Source: Bacteroidaceae bacterium (lineage in GTDB: Bacteria; Bacteroidota; Bacteroidia; Bacteroidales; Bacteroidaceae). Taken from it: DNA of 64,000 nucleotides. The stretch covers positions 41,232 through 105,231 of the forward strand of contig JAFYQQ010000004.1 in NCBI GenBank assembly GCA_017559845.1. The letters run 5' to 3'. The translations under genes were made by a program, and so were the position numbers. Positions 9,501-17,471 of the stretch are shown one piece after another. The notes below the pieces were generated by a model. The model had not been told where the DNA came from. It saw only the letters and a program-made list of their open reading frames with translations, and searched no databases. Position 1 is the first letter of the stretch, and each line of letters starts with the position of its first letter.

Positions 9501-10976
9501 GTTGTATTCTCCAAGGTGGAGTAGGGACTGGACAGCCAATTGGGCATTGGGGTCGTTATGATAAAGTTGCAAGCCGTATTCGTTTCTTGCACAATGTCCC
9601 GAGAAGGTTATGTTTTGATAGGGGTATTCCTTTAATATTAGCTCGTGGATGCTTCCGTTTATGATGAGGTCGGGCCGTTTGTCTTCAGCCTTTATCTTTC
9701 CTTTCGCGTTTACGGTCATGGACAGATGCTGAAGTTCCTTTTCCGCATTTCCTGCCAATAGTTTGCCTATATGTAAATTCTCTATTCCCACCTTTGCGTC
9801 CACATCATTTCCCTCGATGAGTTTTCCTGCCACAAACACTTTTCCAAGAGCGGTGGATAAGTTCATTTCCGTGGTCAGTGTCTGTTGGGTATAACGGACG
9901 TTTCCTTGTGCTTCCACTTGTTCGAGGCGGGTCAGAATGGGACTGATTTCACGTGCCTGTCCTTCAAGATTCTTTGTGATGAATTGTTGTATTTGGGGAC
10001 TGCAAACAAGGGACTGAATTTCGGCTTTTGCTGTAATATTATTGTTGTAGTCCACATCTCCGTCAAGTTCCAAACTTACGTTTTGTTGTGCGTCATTCAA
10101 TTTAAGGTTGTTGATTTCTAATATTCCGTCTTTTGACTGAAATTCAGTGGTTAATGATATTTTGCTATTCCAATGCTTTAACTTTGAAACAAATGCGGAA
10201 ATGTCTTTCGGACAAACATTCAGATCAAGCGTTCCGTCGTATTTGACGCGCTTGAACCATTCCTTCATTCCGCCCTTCTCTGGCAACGAATCATAATTTG
10301 CCGTAAGCAGTGGAAGGGACAGTTCTGTGTCGGGCAATTTCATGCTGAAATCTTTCAGTTCCGCCTTTGTGGAACCGCCAAGAATCTTGAATCCAACATC
10401 GGAGAGTGTGAAGCCACTTTCCTCGCTCATGCTGAAGCGTCTCAGCTCGGCATTTATGCTGTCGGGAGTCAGGTGTCTTACACTTGCGTTGAACCCAAGG
10501 TCATTGATGTGAAGATGGTGTGGGGTGAACTTGCCCGGAGTATACGGCTTGTCCATTTGGTCGAACCGTATATTTGCACGGCGTACCAGCAGACGTCCTA
10601 TTTTCAGGTCTATGGGATTGCTTGTGGTGGTGTCCTTGCTTTTGAATGCGTCCAGCACAAACTGGAAATTGGCTGCCTCTTCTGCATTTTGTTTGTATAA
10701 GGTGGCTTTTGTGCCGAACAGTTGCGCATTGTCAATTCTGATCTTGTTTTCAAGCAAGGGCAGAATTTCCACTTTTGCAGCCAGGCGTGCCACGTCAAGC
10801 ATTAGCGTGTCCTGTTTGTCATACAACTTTATGCCGTCTATGATGACGCGGTTGAATATGCCTAACTTTACACGCTGGATATCTACCTTTGTATCCAACT
10901 TTTCAGCCAGAAACCCTGAAATCGTCGCGGCGGCCCATTGCTGCATGTGTGGAATGTTGCTGAAGGCAAGCAACAT
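6576..10976 (-). CDS. tamB: TamB-like translocation and assembly module protein
   Basis: 1466 residues from the first ATG. Long stretches of short beta strands rich in Asn, Asp and Gly fit the AsmA/TamB bridge fold, and the last 400 residues match the TamB C-terminal (DUF490) domain, ending near FLNNRLLFNGNFGYRE and a basic tail. Family members span the periplasm and help insert outer-membrane proteins or move phospholipids. The usual N-terminal membrane anchor is missing from this ATG but is encoded in frame just upstream (11036-10977), where no ATG, GTG or TTG exists. An ATA at 11036 gives (M)KTLKFILQWL followed by a hydrophobic run. The true start is therefore probably at 11036 or another unusual codon. 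It is divergent from nqrA. Confidence 0.85.
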   Translation of the reverse strand: MLLAFSNIPHMQQWAAATISGFLAEKLDTKVDIQRVKLGIFNRVIIDGIKLYDKQDTLMLDVARLAAKVEILPLLENKIRIDNAQLFGTKATLYKQNAEEAANFQFVLDAFKSKDTTTSNPIDLKIGRLLVRRANIRFDQMDKPYTPGKFTPHHLHINDLGFNASVRHLTPDSINAELRRFSMSEESGFTLSDVGFKILGGSTKAELKDFSMKLPDTELSLPLLTANYDSLPEKGGMKEWFKRVKYDGTLDLNVCPKDISAFVSKLKHWNSKISLTTEFQSKDGILEINNLKLNDAQQNVSLELDGDVDYNNNITAKAEIQSLVCSPQIQQFITKNLEGQAREISPILTRLEQVEAQGNVRYTQQTLTTEMNLSTALGKVFVAGKLIEGNDVDAKVGIENLHIGKLLAGNAEKELQHLSMTVNAKGKIKAEDKRPDLIINGSIHELILKEYPYQNITFSGHCARNEYGLQLYHNDPNAQLAVQSLLHLGEYNKRLYCNVKAEGINLHAMNLTKGFKGEQIDANIEAELSGTDIDNVQGNISINGVKLTSDSLGVCDAGNLQVDITPDENGKAISIESPVLGATIKGQFKWKNLGLVFQQIASNYLPKIFRSPSATLTDQITFNMEVQDTTLVRRLTGMALSIPETAHIHGRMNGAYDQIQLNADIPQVHYGKEQLKNISLEMQSSSAMLQSSLKLQRMMKGHPVDLGVNTYMGYDKIRTILNWDNGKLPKQSGQINPTFIFFTGRDGKLALHTKFDASNIVVSDTTWTLHPSIVEYHNGVVDVINFRLSQADRYLNINGRASKESTDSLTVQLSKINLEYIFQMINFNAVEFAGNATGHIYAKQVMSKPVADAYLTVNDFTFNKGHMGSMDVHGNWGDYGNSIYLNAHIQEPEAQHNTFVQGTITPGRGQKGGIDLRVDTKRVNLYFMNKFTEDIFDNLQGRASGWVRIFGPFKQINLEGDVLVNEASLGVKMLGTQYRVYGDSVILRPNNILIRNATAYDNLGQPGSAEHRATINGHLMHDHLKNLRYNFDIQAYNLLGYDFREFGDEIFYGTVFADGNVKLSGQPGSISVDINGTPLSGTQFVYNVTSPETLTEAGFITYVSKKDSTATKNSSDKETTTAKAEEEDDEESDIKLNFDLNITPEASMRLIMDPKSGDYITLNGNGRIKADYYNKGKFNMYGIFHVNHGVYKLSLQDFIRKDFVFKENGRITFGGDAYQAALDLKAVYTVPNVSLDDLSATSLGLSNTRVDCVMNITGRPSAPVVSFDFDLPNANEDEKQMVRSMVSTEEEKNMQAIYLLGIGRFYNYNAQYMQGANQSSTAMNSLISSTLSSQFNQMMSNVVGNSNWSFGANLRTGETGWEELDVEGMLSGRFLNNRLLFNGNFGYRESVYSNNNFIGDFDVQYLLTPTGTISLKAYNETNDRYFIQSSLTTQGIGIQFKKDFNRWRDLFRKRKSKKTTSKKEKL

Positions 10977-11072
10977 CAGATAGAGTCCGATGAAGATGCC
11001 CGACAGCCATTGTAATATAAACTTTAATGTCTTTATAAGCGTTCTGTGTTATGTGTGTCAAGAAATCGACTC

Positions 11073-11080
11073 CAAAATTA
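11073..11080 (-). promoter_or_regulatory. -7 element TAATTTTG for tamB
   Basis: Minus-strand TAATTTTG about 37 bases before the ATA proposed as the tamB start. No clear -33 TTTG. It lies back to back with the nqrA element. Confidence 0.5.
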
Positions 11081-11123
11081 CAATCTTTTTTTCAAAAATA
11101 ATCACTTTTAAACATTTTTTATG

Positions 11124-11131
11124 TAATTTTG
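11124..11131 (+). promoter_or_regulatory. -7 element TAATTTTG for the nqr operon
   Basis: TGTAATTTTGCAG lies 40 bases before the nqrA ATG. The -33 region is only T-rich. This is the only convincing promoter before the six-gene operon. Confidence 0.55.
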
Positions 11132-11170
11132 CAGAACTTATAGTATAACTATAGTTTATTAATTCAATAT

Positions 11171-12502
11171 ATGTCAAAATTAATCAAATTGCGTAAAGGC
11201 TTAGACGTAAACCTTAAGGGCAAGGCTGCTTTGGAGACTGTCAGCGTGAAATGTCCGGGAGAGTATGCGCTCGTACCCGATGATTTCACCGGCATGAAAC
11301 CCAGAGTGGTAGTCAGCGAGGGTGATACCGTCTTGGCCGGGGATGCTTTGTTTGTAGACAAGAAGCATCCAGAGGTGAAGTTTGTTTCTCCTGTTAGCGG
11401 TACGGTTACTTTGGTAGAGCGTGGCGACCGTCGCAAGTTGTTGAGCGTTCGCGTAAAGAGCGACGGCAAGCAGCAATCGCGAGAGTTTGATGTCAAGGGC
11501 GACACAAAGGCTGTACTGATGGAGAGTGGTTTGTTTGCTTTCTTCCGCCAGCGTCCTTATGATGTGGTGGCTAATCCAGAAGACAAGCCAAAGGCTATCT
11601 TTGTGAGTGCCTTCAACAGTATGCCCCTCAGCCAGGACTTCAGTTATGTGGTAAAGGGACAGGAAGAAGAGTTCAAGGCAGGTATCAAGGCGCTTTCTGC
11701 CATTGCCAAGGTGAACCTGGGCATCAATGTGGCGCAGTCCAAGACCTTCCTTAACGATGTTCCCAACTGCGAGGTTACCGTATTTGACGGTCCTGCTCCT
11801 GCCGGTAACGTAGGTGTGCAGATCAACCATGTAGACCCCATCAACAAGGGTGAGGTGGTATGGACAATCGGTGCAGAAGAAGTGATCTTTGTTGGTCGTC
11901 TGATGAAGACCGGACGTGTGGACTTGACCCGTACCATTGCCGTGGCTGGTTCTGAAGTGAAGAAACCCGCTTATGCCACCATCAAGGTGGGTCAGAAGTT
12001 GGATACTTTGCTTCAAGGTCAGATTTCAGACGAGTCTTCTCTCCGTATCATCAACGGAAACGTGATGACCGGTATCAAGACCTCGAAGGATGGCTATCTG
12101 GCCGCCCACGCGACAGAAGTGAATGTAATACCCGAGGGAGATCATGCCGATGAGTTCATGGGATGGATCATGCCTCGCTTCAATACGTTCAGTACTCACC
12201 GCAGTTACCTCAGCTGGTTGTTCGGAAAGAAGAAGGAATATGTATTTGATGCCCGTGTCAAGGGAGGCGAACGCCACATGATCATGAGCGGCGAGTATGA
12301 TAAGGTATTCCCCATGGATATCTTTGCCGGTTATCTGATCAAAGCAATCATTACCGGTGATATTGACCGTCAGGAGGCTCTTGGCATTTACGAGGTTGCT
12401 CCCGAAGACTTTGCCATTGCAGAGTTTGTGGATAGTAGCAAGCTTGAACTGCAGCGTATCGTTCGTGAAGGACTTGATATCCTCAGAAAGGAGAATGCGT
12501 AA
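11171..12502 (+). CDS. nqrA: Na+-translocating NADH:quinone reductase subunit A
   Basis: 443 residues, the usual length. NqrA is the peripheral cytoplasmic subunit of the complex that oxidises NADH, reduces quinone and pumps Na+ outward. The start MSKLIKLRKGLDVNLKGKA and the inner block GEYALVPDDFTGMKPRVVV are typical of NqrA, with a barrel-sandwich-like region at residues 30-110 related to RnfC. First gene of a six-gene operon; nqrB follows after 28 bases. The ATG sits 40 bases after a Bacteroidota -7 element. Confidence 0.96.
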   Translation: MSKLIKLRKGLDVNLKGKAALETVSVKCPGEYALVPDDFTGMKPRVVVSEGDTVLAGDALFVDKKHPEVKFVSPVSGTVTLVERGDRRKLLSVRVKSDGKQQSREFDVKGDTKAVLMESGLFAFFRQRPYDVVANPEDKPKAIFVSAFNSMPLSQDFSYVVKGQEEEFKAGIKALSAIAKVNLGINVAQSKTFLNDVPNCEVTVFDGPAPAGNVGVQINHVDPINKGEVVWTIGAEEVIFVGRLMKTGRVDLTRTIAVAGSEVKKPAYATIKVGQKLDTLLQGQISDESSLRIINGNVMTGIKTSKDGYLAAHATEVNVIPEGDHADEFMGWIMPRFNTFSTHRSYLSWLFGKKKEYVFDARVKGGERHMIMSGEYDKVFPMDIFAGYLIKAIITGDIDRQEALGIYEVAPEDFAIAEFVDSSKLELQRIVREGLDILRKENA

Positions 12503-12530
12503 CTCTAATATATAATAATGTATATTTATA

Positions 12531-13700
12531 ATGAAAGCGTTAAGAAAATTATTTGATAACATTAAGCCTTTGGTTGAAGAAGGCGGCAAATTTCATGCTT
12601 TCCGCAGCTTTGTGGATGGTTTTGAAACTTTTGCCTTTGTACCCAACCAAACGAGCCGACAGGGTTGCGTCAATATTCACGATGCCATCGACAGCAAGCG
12701 TATTATGAGCTTTGTGGTGATTTCCTTGCTGCCCGCCCTGTTCTTCGGTATGTATAATGTGGGCTATCAGAACTATGCTGCCGCTGGCACATTGGCTGAT
12801 TCCACATTCTGGGATTTGTTTATTTTTGGCTTTTTGGCTGTTCTTCCCAAGATTCTTGTCAGCTACATCGTAGGTCTTGGCATCGAGTTCGTAGTGGCTC
12901 AGTGGAAGAACGAAGAGATTCAGGAAGGATTCCTTGTGAGCGGTATCTTGATTCCTATGATTATTCCTGTCAATACACCTCTGTGGGCGCTTGCTTTGGC
13001 TGTTGCCTTCAGCGTGATTATTGCTAAGGAGATTTTCGGCGGTACAGGTATGAACATCTTCAATCCCGCTCTGATTACCCGTGCGTTCCTGTTCTTTAGC
13101 TATCCCTCTGTAATGACTGGTGACGACAATGTTTGGGTGGCACAGGAGTCAATCTTTGGCTTCGGTAACAATCTGCCCGATACATTCTCTGCCGCTACTC
13201 CTCTTGGTGAGGCTTCGGTGGGTAATGCAATACCTTGCGAAACCATCTGCAATGCCATTACTGGCCTTATTCCCGGTTCAATCGGTGAGACCAGCGTAAT
13301 CGCCATTGCCCTGGGTGCTTTGCTGCTTCTGTTTACTGGTGTGGCCAGCTGGAAGACTATGTTGAGCGTGTTCGTTGGTGGCGGTCTGATGGGCTGGCTG
13401 CTCGAAGGCGTTGGTGGCAACCAGTTGGAATGGTGGCACCATTTCGTGCTGGGCGGTTTTGCTTTCGGTGCCGTGTTTATGGCAACAGACCCCGTAACTA
13501 GTGCCCGCACAGAGTGTGGTAAGTATTTCTACGGTTTCCTCATCGGTGTTGTTGCAGTCATGGTTCGCGTTTTGAACCCCGGTTATCCCGAAGGTATGAT
13601 GCTTGCCATCCTGCTCATGAATCTGTTTGCACCGCTTATTGATTACTTCGTAGTACAGCGTAATATCACTATGCGCGCAAAACGTGCAATTAAAAAATAA
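12531..13700 (+). CDS. nqrB: Na+-translocating NADH:quinone reductase subunit B
   Basis: 389 residues, a polytopic inner-membrane protein with about ten hydrophobic segments. NqrB forms part of the Na+ channel, binds quinone and in known enzymes carries FMN bound to a threonine. The expected Asp-x-x-Ser-Gly-Ala-Thr site reads DTFSAATPL (Asp217, Thr223), with Ala in place of Gly; the threonine is kept. The stop is followed after 5 bases by nqrC, so translation is tightly coupled. Confidence 0.96.
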   Translation: MKALRKLFDNIKPLVEEGGKFHAFRSFVDGFETFAFVPNQTSRQGCVNIHDAIDSKRIMSFVVISLLPALFFGMYNVGYQNYAAAGTLADSTFWDLFIFGFLAVLPKILVSYIVGLGIEFVVAQWKNEEIQEGFLVSGILIPMIIPVNTPLWALALAVAFSVIIAKEIFGGTGMNIFNPALITRAFLFFSYPSVMTGDDNVWVAQESIFGFGNNLPDTFSAATPLGEASVGNAIPCETICNAITGLIPGSIGETSVIAIALGALLLLFTGVASWKTMLSVFVGGGLMGWLLEGVGGNQLEWWHHFVLGGFAFGAVFMATDPVTSARTECGKYFYGFLIGVVAVMVRVLNPGYPEGMMLAILLMNLFAPLIDYFVVQRNITMRAKRAIKK

Positions 13701-13705
13701 GGACT

Positions 13706-14788
13706 ATGGCTACAAGAAAATTTAAATGTAAGGTTTGTGGCTATGTCCACACAGGGGACAGCGCTCCCGAAAAATGCCCGGTTTGCCAGGTATCCAGTTC
13801 TGAGTTTGAAGAGATTGTAGAGCCATCTCAGGCAGCTCCCAAGAAGAAGGGTATTGACACCAACAGCAATGTCTACACCATTGTGTACGCATCTGTTATG
13901 GTTATCATTGTTGCGTTCATGCTGGCATTTGTGTCAAGCTCACTCAAGCCCATGCAGGATGCCAATGTGGAGAACGACACCAAGGGTCAGATTCTGACTT
14001 CTCTGAATCTGGATATCGATGGCATGGATGTGTCTTCCGTATTCGCCGAGAAGGTTCAGGATATGATTTGGAACGGAACAGAACTTGTTCCTTATGAAGG
14101 TAAGTTCAACAGCACTTATGGTTCTCTTATCAAAGAAGGTGAGCTTCATGTCTTTGTGGCTTCAACAGATGAAGGAACAAAGTATGTTATCCCTGTAACC
14201 GGTCGCGGTTTGTGGGGTGGTCTGTGGGGCTATGTCGCTCTTAACGAAGACAAGCAGACCATTTACGGTACTTATTTCTATCATGAAAGCGAAACTGCAG
14301 GTCTTGGTTCTCGTATTGCTGAACGTGCTTTCCAGAATCTTTTCAGCAACAAGCCTTTGTTTGAAAATGGCAACAATTCAGAGATTGCTCTTTCTGTGGT
14401 AAAGAGCGGTTCTGCACAGTCTGAGTATGAAGTGAACGGTATCACCGGTGCCACTCTTACCAGCAATGGTGTTGATGCTATGATTAAGAACGGCTTGGGC
14501 GCTTATATCACTTTTATTTCTGCGGGTAATGCACAGAATGCAGCTGCTTGCGATAAGGCTTGTGAAGGCAAGAAGTGCGAAAAGGCTGAAAAGTGCGCCG
14601 ACTGTACCAAGGATTGCAAGGACGGTAAGAAGTGCGCCGACTGTACCAAGGATTGCAAGGACGGTAAGAAGTGCGCCGATTGCACCAAGGAATGCAAGGA
14701 CGGCAAGAAGTGTGCCGACTGTACCAAGGAATGCAAGGACAAGAAGGCTGCTTGCCCCAAGTCAAAAGAGTGTAAGAACAAGAAGTAG
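13706..14788 (+). CDS. nqrC: NqrC with N-terminal rubredoxin-like domain and C-terminal Cys-rich tail
   Basis: 360 residues, about 135 more than a standard NqrC. Residues 1-35 hold two CxxC pairs (Cys8/Cys11, Cys24/Cys27) in the pattern FKCKVCGY...EKCPVC, matching the short rubredoxin domain of rubrerythrins; it would bind one iron. Residues 50-272 are a normal NqrC: TM helix about 56-78, periplasmic FMN domain, and NGITGATLTS with the FMN-linked Thr250 (Asn244 where Asp is usual). Residues 282-355 form a tail with 17 cysteines, built on four copies of the 13-residue KCADCTKDCKDGK. Given NqrC topology the rubredoxin lies in the cytoplasm and the tail in the periplasm. The frame is unbroken, nqrB ends 5 bases upstream, and no downstream start could give a full TM helix, so the fusion is real. 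Confidence 0.93.
   Translation: MATRKFKCKVCGYVHTGDSAPEKCPVCQVSSSEFEEIVEPSQAAPKKKGIDTNSNVYTIVYASVMVIIVAFMLAFVSSSLKPMQDANVENDTKGQILTSLNLDIDGMDVSSVFAEKVQDMIWNGTELVPYEGKFNSTYGSLIKEGELHVFVASTDEGTKYVIPVTGRGLWGGLWGYVALNEDKQTIYGTYFYHESETAGLGSRIAERAFQNLFSNKPLFENGNNSEIALSVVKSGSAQSEYEVNGITGATLTSNGVDAMIKNGLGAYITFISAGNAQNAAACDKACEGKKCEKAEKCADCTKDCKDGKKCADCTKDCKDGKKCADCTKECKDGKKCADCTKECKDKKAACPKSKECKNKK
14591..14746 (+). repeat. Four 39-bp in-frame repeats in nqrC
   Basis: Units at 14591, 14630, 14669 and 14708, each 39 bases, differing at a few positions, mostly silent or Asp/Glu. The low divergence points to recent expansion, and copy number could vary between strains. Confidence 0.9.
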
Positions 14789-14815
14789 AACAAATTAAAT
14801 GTAAGGAAATAGATT

Positions 14816-15451
14816 ATGAGTAAATTGTTTTCTGAGGCGAATAAAGCCGCATTCTCTAATCCGCTGAACCTGGACAACCCGGTTACCGTACAGGTGTTGG
14901 GTATTTGTTCTGCTTTGGCTGTCACCAGTCAGTTGGAGCCCGCCATTGTGATGGGTCTTTCTGTAACGGTGATTACGGCTTTCTCTAACGTAATTATATC
15001 ACTTTTGCGCAAGACAATTCCCAACCGTATCCGTATCATCGTACAGTTGGTGGTTGTGGCTGCTCTGGTAACCATCGTAAGCCAGATGCTCAAGGCTTTT
15101 GCATACGATGTCAGCGTTCAGCTTAGCGTGTATGTGGGTCTTATCATCACCAACTGTATCCTTATGGGTCGCCTCGAGGCTTTTGCCATGCAGAACGCCC
15201 CCTGGCCCTCATTCCTCGACGGTATTGGTAACGGTCTGGGTTATGCCATCATTCTGGTTATAGTAGGCTTCGTTCGCGAGCTCTTCGGTTTCGGAACCCT
15301 GTTCGGCATCAATATCATTCCTCAGAGCTGGTATGTATCCAACGGAGGCTGGTATATGGACAATGGTATGATGGTTATGCCTGCCATGAGTTTGATTATT
15401 GTTGGTTGTGTCATCTGGGCGCATCGCTCAATAAATAAGGAGGCTAAGTAA
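14816..15451 (+). CDS. nqrD: Na+-translocating NADH:quinone reductase subunit D
   Basis: 211 residues, six predicted membrane helices. NqrD pairs with NqrE; together they hold an intramembrane iron centre in solved complexes. [17 protein letters not shown] and the C-terminal RSINKEAK end are family-typical. It overlaps nothing: 27 bases after nqrC, one base before nqrE. An AGGAGG inside its last codons precedes the nqrE start. Confidence 0.95.
   Translation: MSKLFSEANKAAFSNPLNLDNPVTVQVLGICSALAVTSQLEPAIVMGLSVTVITAFSNVIISLLRKTIPNRIRIIVQLVVVAALVTIVSQMLKAFAYDVSVQLSVYVGLIITNCILMGRLEAFAMQNAPWPSFLDGIGNGLGYAIILVIVGFVRELFGFGTLFGINIIPQSWYVSNGGWYMDNGMMVMPAMSLIIVGCVIWAHRSINKEAK
15438..15443 (+). promoter_or_regulatory. 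Shine-Dalgarno-like AGGAGG before nqrE
   Basis: Perfect AGGAGG nine bases before the ATG at 15453, inside the end of nqrD. Unusual because most genes in this window have no such site. Confidence 0.6.
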
Positions 15452-15452
15452 T

Positions 15453-16079
15453 ATGGAACACATGATTAGTTTGTTTGTCCGCTCCATCTTTGTGGACAAT
15501 ATGATTTTCGCATTCTTCCTGGGTATGTGCTCATATCTGGCTGTGTCCAAGAATGTGAAGACCGCTTTCGGATTGGGTATTGCCGTTACCTTCGTTTTGT
15601 TGGTGACTGTTCCCGTTGACTATTTGTTGCAGACCAAGTTGTTGGGTCCCGACTGTCTTGTTGAAGGCGTAGACCTCAGCTTCCTGGCCTTTATCCTTTT
15701 CATTGCCGTTATTGCCGGTATTGTTCAGTTGGTGGAGATGATTGTGGAGCGTTTCAGCCCCTCGCTGTATGCGTCTCTGGGTATCTTCTTGCCCTTGATT
15801 GCTGTAAACTGCGCCATCATGGGTGCCAGCTTGTTCATGCAGCAGCGCATTTCCATGGAGCCTACCAATGCCCAGTTTATCGGTGGTGTGGGCGATTCAA
15901 TCGCATACGCTCTTGGTAGCGGTATCGGTTGGCTGTTGGCCATTGTAGGTCTGGCTGCCATCCGCGAGAAGATGGCCTATACCGATGTGCCCAAGCCTCT
16001 CCAGGGTCTTGGCATCACATTCATCACCGTAGGTCTTATGGCAATGGCATTCATGTGCTTCAGTGGTTTGAATATTTAA
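15453..16079 (+). CDS. nqrE: Na+-translocating NADH:quinone reductase subunit E
   Basis: 208 residues with six membrane helices, homologous to NqrD in inverted topology. [20 protein letters not shown] and [17 protein letters not shown] are classic NqrE signatures; the Cys in GMCSYLAVS fits the ligand of the membrane iron centre. It starts one base after the nqrD stop and has a strong Shine-Dalgarno-like site. Confidence 0.96.
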   Translation: MEHMISLFVRSIFVDNMIFAFFLGMCSYLAVSKNVKTAFGLGIAVTFVLLVTVPVDYLLQTKLLGPDCLVEGVDLSFLAFILFIAVIAGIVQLVEMIVERFSPSLYASLGIFLPLIAVNCAIMGASLFMQQRISMEPTNAQFIGGVGDSIAYALGSGIGWLLAIVGLAAIREKMAYTDVPKPLQGLGITFITVGLMAMAFMCFSGLNI

Positions 16080-16084
16080 TACAT

Positions 16085-16090
16085 AGGAGG
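16085..16090 (+). promoter_or_regulatory. Shine-Dalgarno-like AGGAGG before nqrF
   Basis: AGGAGG in the 19-base nqrE-nqrF gap, eight bases before the nqrF ATG. It confirms the start at 16099. Confidence 0.6.
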
Positions 16091-16098
16091 ATTAGACA

Positions 16099-17373
16099 AT
16101 GGATATGAATTTGATTATTGCCAGCATTGCAGTATTCTTGGTAATCATCCTTGTATTGGTTATCATACTGCTTGTTGCAAAGAAGTATTTGTCACCCAGT
16201 GGCAATGTGAACATTACAATTAACGGAAAGCAGACTGTTTCTGTACCCCAGGGCGGCTCTTTGCTCAGCACCTTGAGCCAGGAGGGCATCTTCCTTCCCA
16301 GCGCTTGTGGTGGTAAGGGCTCTTGCGGTCAGTGTAAGCTTCAGGTTCCCGAAGGCGGTGGCGAGATTCTCGACAGCGAAAAGGGACAGTTTACCCGCAA
16401 GCAGATCAAGGAAAACTGGCGTCTTGGATGTCAGTGCAAGATCAAGAGCGACATGAAGATTCAAGTTGATGATTCTGTAATGGGCGTTAAGGAATGGGAA
16501 TGCGAGGTTATCGGTAACCGCAACGTGGCTACCTTCATCAAGGAGTACAAGGTGAAGCTGCCCGCAGGCGAGCACATGGACTTCGAGCCCGGTTCTTATG
16601 CACAGATCAAGATTCCTACATTCGAGATTGATTACGATAAGGACATCGACAAGAGCCTCATTGGCGACCTCTACCTTCCCGCTTGGGAGAAGTTTGGTCT
16701 GTTCGGCTTGAAGTGTGTGAATACCACTCCCACCATCCGTGCTTACTCAATGGCCAACTATCCCGACGAGGGCGACATCATCACTTTGACCGTACGTATC
16801 GCCACTCCTCCCTTCAAGCCCAAGGAGCAGGGTCCTGGCTTCATGGATGTCAATCCCGGTATCGCTTCAAGTTACATCTTCAGCCTGAAGCCCGGTGACA
16901 AGGTTACCATGAGCGGTCCTTACGGAGAGTTCCGTCCAATCTACGACTCTAAGCGTGAGATGATTTGGGTAGGTGGTGGTGCCGGTATGGCTCCCTTGCG
17001 TGCGCAGATTATGCACATGCTCAAGACACGTCAGTGCCGCGACCGCGAGATGCACTACTTCTATGGTGCCCGTGCCATCGACGAAGTGTTCTTCCTGGAA
17101 GACTTCCTCGCTCTGGAGAAGGAATTCCCCAATTTCCATTTCCACTTGGCTTTGGACCGTCCCGACCCCAAGGCAGACAGCCTGGGCATAAAGTACACTC
17201 CTGGATTCATCGCACCCGTTATGGGCGATACCTATCTGAAGCAGCATGATGCTCCCGAAGATATCGAATACTACCTGTGCGGTCCTCCAATGATGGCCAA
17301 GACTGTGCTCGACTTGCTGTATAGCTTGGGCGTGGAAAGTGACATGATTCACTTCGACGACTTCGGCGGATAA
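16099..17373 (+). CDS. nqrF: Na+-translocating NADH:quinone reductase subunit F (NADH-oxidising)
   Basis: 424 residues. An N-terminal TM helix (about 5-28) anchors a cytoplasmic ferredoxin domain whose [2Fe-2S] cysteines are in SACGGKGSCGQCKLQV and LGCQCK. Then come the FAD-binding RAYSMANYP and the NADH-binding GGGAGMAPLRAQI with LCGPPMM near the end. NqrF takes a hydride from NADH and passes electrons to the membrane subunits. It is the last gene of the operon; a strong terminator follows. Confidence 0.97.
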   Translation: MDMNLIIASIAVFLVIILVLVIILLVAKKYLSPSGNVNITINGKQTVSVPQGGSLLSTLSQEGIFLPSACGGKGSCGQCKLQVPEGGGEILDSEKGQFTRKQIKENWRLGCQCKIKSDMKIQVDDSVMGVKEWECEVIGNRNVATFIKEYKVKLPAGEHMDFEPGSYAQIKIPTFEIDYDKDIDKSLIGDLYLPAWEKFGLFGLKCVNTTPTIRAYSMANYPDEGDIITLTVRIATPPFKPKEQGPGFMDVNPGIASSYIFSLKPGDKVTMSGPYGEFRPIYDSKREMIWVGGGAGMAPLRAQIMHMLKTRQCRDREMHYFYGARAIDEVFFLEDFLALEKEFPNFHFHLALDRPDPKADSLGIKYTPGFIAPVMGDTYLKQHDAPEDIEYYLCGPPMMAKTVLDLLYSLGVESDMIHFDDFGG

Positions 17374-17404
17374 CACTTGACCGTTTAAGTTGTAACTAAT
17401 ATTT

Positions 17405-17439
17405 AAGAGGCACATTTCTTTGTGGGTGTGCCTCTTTTT
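17405..17439 (+). terminator. Intrinsic terminator of the nqr operon
   Basis: Arms AAGAGGCACA (17405-17414) and TGTGCCTCTT (17427-17436), then a T run to 17439. Confidence 0.85.
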
Positions 17440-17450
17440 CTATACCTTTG
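17419..17450 (+). promoter_or_regulatory. Promoter of the GH28 gene, overlapping the nqr terminator
   Basis: -33 TTTG at 17419-17422 lies in the terminator loop; -7 TACCTTTG at 17443-17450; spacing exactly 20. The ATG follows at 17472. Confidence 0.75.
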
Positions 17451-17471
17451 CATTAAAAATATAGTACGACC

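Noticed and set aside
13706..13850. Separate rubredoxin gene before nqrC
   Set aside because: No stop or alternative start separates the head from the NqrC transmembrane helix.
14503..14925. Antisense protein opposite the nqrC tail
   Set aside because: Its repeats are only the mirror of the Cys-rich repeats; codon use follows nqrC.
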